Assembly: GCF_947568225.1 (NCBI RefSeq) | Contig: NZ_CANOOQ010000001.1 | Location: 1,922,001 to 1,986,000, forward strand | Source of the DNA: Faecalispora anaeroviscerum | GTDB lineage: Bacteria > Bacillota > Clostridia > Oscillospirales > Acutalibacteraceae | Direction of reading: 5' to 3' | Length of the DNA stretch: 64,000 bases | Part shown: positions 60,290 to 64,000 of the stretch, piece after piece | Layout of the letters: each line of letters begins with the position of its first letter | Numbering within the stretch: the stretch's first letter is position 1 | The notes under the pieces: generated by a model | Databases searched by the model: none | What the model was told of the DNA's origin: nothing | What the model saw: only the letters and a program-made list of their open reading frames with translations | Made by a program: the position numbers and the translations under genes

Positions 60290-60856
60290 ATGTCTGTTCT
60301 GGAAGAAAAAAAGAAGCTTCGCGCCGAGCTTAAGCAAAGAATTGCTGCGCTTACTCCCGATTATATTGAAGAATCCAACAAAAGCATTGTGCAAAACATA
60401 CTTGGGTACCCCTGCTACACAAACGCGAAAACGATCTTTTGCTTTGTCGGCACCTCCAACGAAATCAACACGAGCGCCCTGATCGAGCAGGCACTCGCAG
60501 ATGGCAAGCGCGTTGCGGTTCCCCTGTGTATCGGCAAAGGCATTATGGAAGCACGGGAAATCCACTCACTTGCTGAATTGCACAGTGGGATGATGGGGAT
60601 TCTGGAGCCAACCGCCCAAAGCGTACTTGTCACTCCCGCGGAAATTGATTTCGCCGTTCTTCCCTGCGTTTCCTGCGACAGGCGCGGAAACCGACTGGGC
60701 TACGGCGGCGGCTATTACGACCGTTTTCTTGAGAAGGCAACGTTCTGCTCCGTTCTGATCTGCCGGGAACAATTGCTTTGCGGGCAGATTCCGACGGAGC
60801 CGCACGATATTGCCATCCCAGCCGTAATTACAGAAGCCGGTTGCTTTTCCGACTAG
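60290..60856 (+). CDS. 5-formyltetrahydrofolate cyclo-ligase
   Basis: A 188-residue enzyme that converts 5-formyl-THF to 5,10-methenyl-THF with ATP. The N-terminal KKKLRAELKQRI and the C-terminal CDRRGNRLGYGGGYYDRFL, which binds ATP/phosphate, are diagnostic. ATG 60290 has AGAAGGAGG; the longer open frame starts before any ribosome site. Normal length. A monocistronic gene ended by the hairpin at 60934. Confidence 0.95.
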   Translation: MSVLEEKKKLRAELKQRIAALTPDYIEESNKSIVQNILGYPCYTNAKTIFCFVGTSNEINTSALIEQALADGKRVAVPLCIGKGIMEAREIHSLAELHSGMMGILEPTAQSVLVTPAEIDFAVLPCVSCDRRGNRLGYGGGYYDRFLEKATFCSVLICREQLLCGQIPTEPHDIAIPAVITEAGCFSD

Positions 60857-60933
60857 ATGCAACTTGTTTTGGCGGCAAGAATTGCTTCCTGCCTTTCAAA
60901 AAACAGGGTTGCTTTCTGTTGCCATCTATTTTA

Positions 60934-60962
60934 AGCAGCCCAAACATGGGCTGCTCTTTTTT
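60934..60962 (+). terminator. Terminator of the cyclo-ligase gene
   Basis: AGCAGCCCA / TGGGCTGCT arms, AACA loop, then CTTTTTTTAT. Confidence 0.9.
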
Positions 60963-61005
60963 TATTTATAAGTAATTTATAATCGATAATATAAAATAAT
61001 AATAT

Positions 61006-61034
61006 TTTACTTATGGATAGATTGGCGTTATAAT
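61006..61034 (+). promoter_or_regulatory. Promoter of the YeiH-type transporter gene
   Basis: TTTACT, 17-base spacer, perfect TATAAT, about 50 bases before the ATG. A small inverted repeat GCAAGC-AAATGA-GCTTGC follows it at about 61046-61063 in the leader. Confidence 0.6.
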
Positions 61035-61085
61035 AGCTTCACACCGCAAGCAAATGAGCTTGCAACAAATGAGGAGTGGTAGTCC

Positions 61086-62084
61086 ATGAATTCAGTGACT
61101 AAAAAACTGCCCGGAATCTCGCTGGCGGCGATCATCGCCGTACCGGCTTGGATTCTCGGCAAACTGTTCCCGGTGATTGGCAGCCCGGTACTCGGAATCC
61201 TGTTTGGCATGCTTCTGGCGTTCTGGAAGCGCCCGGCGGTGTTTCAGGATGGAATCACCTATACCTCGAAAAAGCTGCTGCAGTATTCCATTATTCTGCT
61301 GGGCTTTGACATGAACCTGTTCCAAATCTTTCAGGCCGGCAGCCAGACGCTGCTTTTGATGGCATTTACTCTCACCGCCACGTTCCTGGGGGCATACCTG
61401 GTCGGCAAAGCACTGAAGGTTGACCGTGACACCAATATCCTGATCGGCGTCGGTACCGCAATCTGCGGCGGCTCGGCGATTGCGGCCACGGCGCCCGTCA
61501 TCGGTGCGAAGGACGAGGATGTGGCGCGCTCTATCTCGACGATCTTCTTCTTTAATGTAATTGCGGCGTTCCTGTTCCCGTTTTTGGGGCACACCATGCA
61601 GATGTCGGACTTCCACTTCGGCCTGTGGGCCGGTACCGCCATCAACGACACCTCTTCTGTTGTGGCGGCGGGCTACACCTTTAGCGACGCGGCGGGCAAT
61701 CTGGCAGTCATCGTCAAGCTGACTCGCACGCTGATGATTATTCCCGTTACGCTGGTACTCGCTTTCTACACTGCAAAACGACAGTCACGCTCAGGCAACG
61801 CCAATTACAGCTTTTCCAAAATCTTTCCCTGGTTTGTGCTGGGATTTGTCGCGGCAGCGATCATCAACACCTTTGTTCCGTTGCCGGTAGGTATGGGAAA
61901 AGCGCTGGCTTCCTTCGGCAAATTCGTCATCGTTATGGCGATGGCGGCAATCGGCCTAAACACCAATCTGGTCGATCTTGTCAAGCACGGCTGGCGGCCG
62001 ATTGTACTGGGCCTCTCCTGCTGGGCGATACTGGCGGTCACCTCACTGGCAGTGCAGTACAGCCTGCTGAACTACCTATCATAA
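61086..62084 (+). CDS. YeiH-family putative sulfate exporter
   Basis: A 332-residue membrane protein of the UPF0324/YeiH family with about ten helices. Diagnostic stretches are LLQYSIILLGFDMNLFQIF, LIGVGTAICGGSAIAATAPVI and LWAGTAINDTSSVVAAGY. Relatives are called sulfate exporters on limited evidence; sulfite or sulfonate-derived anion export is also possible. GAGGAGTGG lies before the ATG. The terminator at 62087 separates it from the leftward GntR gene. Confidence 0.9.
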   Translation: MNSVTKKLPGISLAAIIAVPAWILGKLFPVIGSPVLGILFGMLLAFWKRPAVFQDGITYTSKKLLQYSIILLGFDMNLFQIFQAGSQTLLLMAFTLTATFLGAYLVGKALKVDRDTNILIGVGTAICGGSAIAATAPVIGAKDEDVARSISTIFFFNVIAAFLFPFLGHTMQMSDFHFGLWAGTAINDTSSVVAAGYTFSDAAGNLAVIVKLTRTLMIIPVTLVLAFYTAKRQSRSGNANYSFSKIFPWFVLGFVAAAIINTFVPLPVGMGKALASFGKFVIVMAMAAIGLNTNLVDLVKHGWRPIVLGLSCWAILAVTSLAVQYSLLNYLS

Positions 62085-62086
62085 CT

Positions 62087-62139
62087 GAAAAGGAAAAAGG
62101 GTGCGCGCAGCAGCTGCTGCGCGCACCCTTTTCCTTTTC
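62087..62139. terminator. Near-perfect palindromic terminator between convergent genes
   Basis: GAAAAGGAAAAAGGGTGCGC...GCGCACCCTTTTCCTTTTC, about 26-bp arms meeting without a loop at CAGCAG/CTGCTG, with one unpaired A. It touches the stop of the GntR gene. Confidence 0.88.
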
Positions 62140-62852
62140 TACAAATAAAGCGTAAACCGTTCGCCATTAATAATCTGAGAACCGACATAGATCGGCTCCC
62201 CGGTTTCCACATAGGCCGTGCTCCTAACCAAAAGAAGCGGGTCGTTTTTGGTGATGTTCAGAAGCTTTGCCTCTGAAGAAGTGGCCCGGCAGATTTCGAT
62301 CTGCTTCTGCGATTTTGCTACAAACACATTCGCCTTTTCCTTTAAAACATCGAATAAGGAGCCATCCAGCGATTCCTCCAGCAAAAACGCGTATTTCAAG
62401 GAGAAGTAGTTATTTTCAATCGCCATGGGTTCCGAATTGACAAACCGCAGGCGAGAAATGAACACTGTCTGCGACCCAACGGGCAGACCGAGAGAATGCA
62501 CAATTTTATCCGGCGGCACAACCAACTTATGCTCCAACAAACGGCTGCCTGCGGTCAGTCCCGCCATTCGGCAGGATTCTGAAAAGCCCATAATTTTACG
62601 GTAATCTCTCCAATATTTCGGAACTGCCACAAAGGTGCCTTTCCCCTGCTTCTTTTCCACAAACCCAAGAGCGGCCAGCTCATTTACCGCCTTACGCGCG
62701 GTAATTACGCTCACATCATTCTGTTTGGCCATATCTACTTCAGAAGGCAATTGGTCCCCGGGCTGATAATACCCCGAGCCAATCTGATCTTTCAGCTTAT
62801 CCATCAACTGTTCATACAAGGGTGTAATCGCCCTGGATTTCAACATTCTCAA
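62139..62852 (-). CDS. GntR-family regulator with UTRA domain
   Basis: A 237-residue HutC/FarR-type regulator: winged helix at 8-75 (PLYEQLMDKLKDQIGSGYYQPGDQLPSEV, SVITARKAVNELAALGFV) and UTRA effector domain from about 95 (VHSLGLPVGSQTVFISRLRFVNSEPMAIENNY). UTRA domains bind sugar phosphates or similar ligands. It lies downstream of an FrlB-like SIS-domain enzyme in the same direction, 171 bases away, and probably controls that sugar-amine operon. Confidence 0.9.
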   Translation of the reverse strand: MRMLKSRAITPLYEQLMDKLKDQIGSGYYQPGDQLPSEVDMAKQNDVSVITARKAVNELAALGFVEKKQGKGTFVAVPKYWRDYRKIMGFSESCRMAGLTAGSRLLEHKLVVPPDKIVHSLGLPVGSQTVFISRLRFVNSEPMAIENNYFSLKYAFLLEESLDGSLFDVLKEKANVFVAKSQKQIEICRATSSEAKLLNITKNDPLLLVRSTAYVETGEPIYVGSQIINGERFTLYL

Positions 62853-63023
62853 TCTCTCCCCTATGCAAGCCGGCCCTGACCGATTTGTATTGAAGGGACG
62901 AAGTGCGAAAAGAGCTTCACTCCAGTCCCCTATCTTACTCTTTAGTGTACTTCATGGAAAAAGAATATTCAAGTGCAATTATTGCGACAATTCCCCTGTG
63001 CTATGAGCGCCCAAACAGAATAG

Positions 63024-63995
63024 TCAGTACTCCACCTTCCACATATAGCGGCGGTCATCCATGGAATGCCCTCGGATTTCTGCCATCTGAGAAACGAAGA
63101 AGCGCTCGATCGGGATCATGACAACAGAATTGAAATACTCGGAAACACTGTCGTCAATTAGGGAAAGCCCAGTGTCCGCCGCATCGATAACCGTGTAGTT
63201 CTCCGCATAGGTTTTTAAGAATTTTAATACCCTCTCATCCAGAAAACGTGTCTTTCCCGTGCTCATCAGCAAAATCATTGGCAAGTGCTTGTCTGTGGTT
63301 TCAAACGGACCGTGGAAGTACTCCCCGCTGTGCAGCATCACCGCATGGCGGCACTGCATCTCCATCAAATGACAGCTTGCCATCGTGTAGGCTGTGCCTG
63401 TGAGTGGGCCGCTGCCCAACACATAGAATATCTCCTCACTCTGATACCGCTCCCCAAAAGCCTTTGCGGCGGGCAGCATGCTCTGCTTGGCCTTAGCAAT
63501 GATCGAATCAAGCTTGCCGTAGGCCTGCATTGCGGCGTCATAGTGGGCATAGCCCTCAAATTGATACAGAATTTCAAACGCGAGCTTTAAGGCCAGCGCC
63601 TGATTCGCCTCGGAGTACACCTGATCGTCACCGTTCGAATAGATCACCGCATATTTGCCGTTCTGGGCCATGGCTGTATCAGAAAATCCAGTCATTGCGA
63701 TGGTGTAGGCCCCCTTTGCATTTGCTGTTTTTACCGCCTCCACGGTTTCGGCTGTGGCCTTCAGCGAGCAGATGATGCAGATGCAGCGGTCATCCAGCGA
63801 ACGGGGCGTTGCGTGAACAAACTCGTTGCTGTTGAAAATACCGGTTCCAATATTCTTTGCCTCGCACTCCATTAAATATTTCGCAGGATAAATCGCTGCC
63901 TGCGAGCCGCCGCACGCGACAAAATACACCTTTTTCAAACCACCGGACGATTCTGTTTTCCCCTTGATGTCCGCAATGATTTCTTGGATCTCCAT
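63024..63995 (-). CDS. SIS-domain sugar-phosphate deglycase-like protein (FrlB family), near window edge
   Basis: A protein of at least 323 residues with two SIS domains (KKVYFVACGGSQAAIYPAKYLM and FYVLGSGPLTGTAYTMASCH). The C-terminus, SGEYFHGPFE and HSMDDRRYMWKVEY, matches fructoselysine-6-phosphate deglycase FrlB and relatives, which split sugar-amine phosphates. ATG 63995 is only five bases from the window edge, so no ribosome site can be checked and the true start may lie outside. A GntR/UTRA regulator follows. It is probably the last or middle gene of an operon entering from the right. Confidence 0.8.
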   Translation of the reverse strand: MEIQEIIADIKGKTESSGGLKKVYFVACGGSQAAIYPAKYLMECEAKNIGTGIFNSNEFVHATPRSLDDRCICIICSLKATAETVEAVKTANAKGAYTIAMTGFSDTAMAQNGKYAVIYSNGDDQVYSEANQALALKLAFEILYQFEGYAHYDAAMQAYGKLDSIIAKAKQSMLPAAKAFGERYQSEEIFYVLGSGPLTGTAYTMASCHLMEMQCRHAVMLHSGEYFHGPFETTDKHLPMILLMSTGKTRFLDERVLKFLKTYAENYTVIDAADTGLSLIDDSVSEYFNSVVMIPIERFFVSQMAEIRGHSMDDRRYMWKVEY

Positions 63996-64000
63996 AAAAA

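Noticed and set aside
1..64000. CRISPR arrays, tRNA or rRNA genes, insertion sequences, attachment sites
   Set aside because: No regularly spaced repeats, cloverleaf-like genes, transposase or integrase frames were seen on either strand.

Overview
This window looks like chromosomal DNA of an anaerobic, low-oxygen Firmicute of class Clostridia, probably an Oscillospiraceae/Ruminococcaceae-type organism with a roughly half-GC genome. The basis is the AGGAGG-type ribosome binding sites, consensus sigma-A promoters, single-chain clostridial PurL, PII-like protein pair, citrate-lyase fermentation genes, folate ECF S component, DUF4353/DUF4956/VTC surface cluster and many short clostridial hypothetical proteins. 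The genus cannot be fixed from sequence reading alone. No rRNA, tRNA, CRISPR array, IS element or intact prophage was seen.

Layout: 1-1361 holds the end of a YfhO-type membrane protein and a lipid-linked glycosyltransferase. 1464-2199 is an overlapping pair of PII-like regulators, followed by a lone peptide-binding lipoprotein, an HtrA protease, malic enzyme and a HAD phosphatase. 7831-10504 is a small ECF sigma / DUF4367 anti-sigma module with a small secreted protein and a lipoprotein. 10623-13878 encodes pyridoxamine kinase, a left-handed beta-helix acyltransferase-like protein and a secreted protein with a C-terminal dockerin-like module. 14101-25760 is one long leftward sugar operon: LacI regulator, fucose/arabinose-isomerase-family protein, split transketolase, FGGY kinase, RbsB, DUF2291 lipoprotein, RbsA, RbsC, RbsD and RbsK. 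26229-34342 has a ClC exchanger, a relic of a short-chain dehydrogenase, an orphan holin, alanine racemase, a 46-residue gene and purL.

34577-36550 is a BTAD regulator with a catalytically dead GGDEF-like tail and a partner with an internal duplication, behind a palindromic operator. 36698-42636 pairs a polyphosphate-polymerase-like (VTC) enzyme, a DUF4956 membrane protein and a DUF4353 lipoprotein with a divergent two-component system. 42856-49517 is an amino acid and wall-peptide region: FCD regulator, M19 dipeptidase, NlpC/P60 hydrolase, alanine dehydrogenase, DUF3870 protein and an ion-transporter-superfamily permease with a long attenuator-like leader. 50129-52140 has FolT and an AbrB-family membrane protein. 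52242-60120 is a complete citrate lyase locus (gntR-citG divergent from citCDEFX and a CitMHS transporter). 60290-63995 has 5-formyl-THF cyclo-ligase, a YeiH-type transporter, a GntR/UTRA regulator and an FrlB-like SIS-domain enzyme at the right edge.

Functionally the window describes a fermentative scavenger: pentose uptake and phosphorylation feed the transketolase, citrate is split to acetate and oxaloacetate, and wall-derived dipeptides and alanine are deaminated to pyruvate. The least explained parts are the BTAD/duplicated-partner module, the VTC surface cluster, the ECF module, and the split-transketolase sugar operon.
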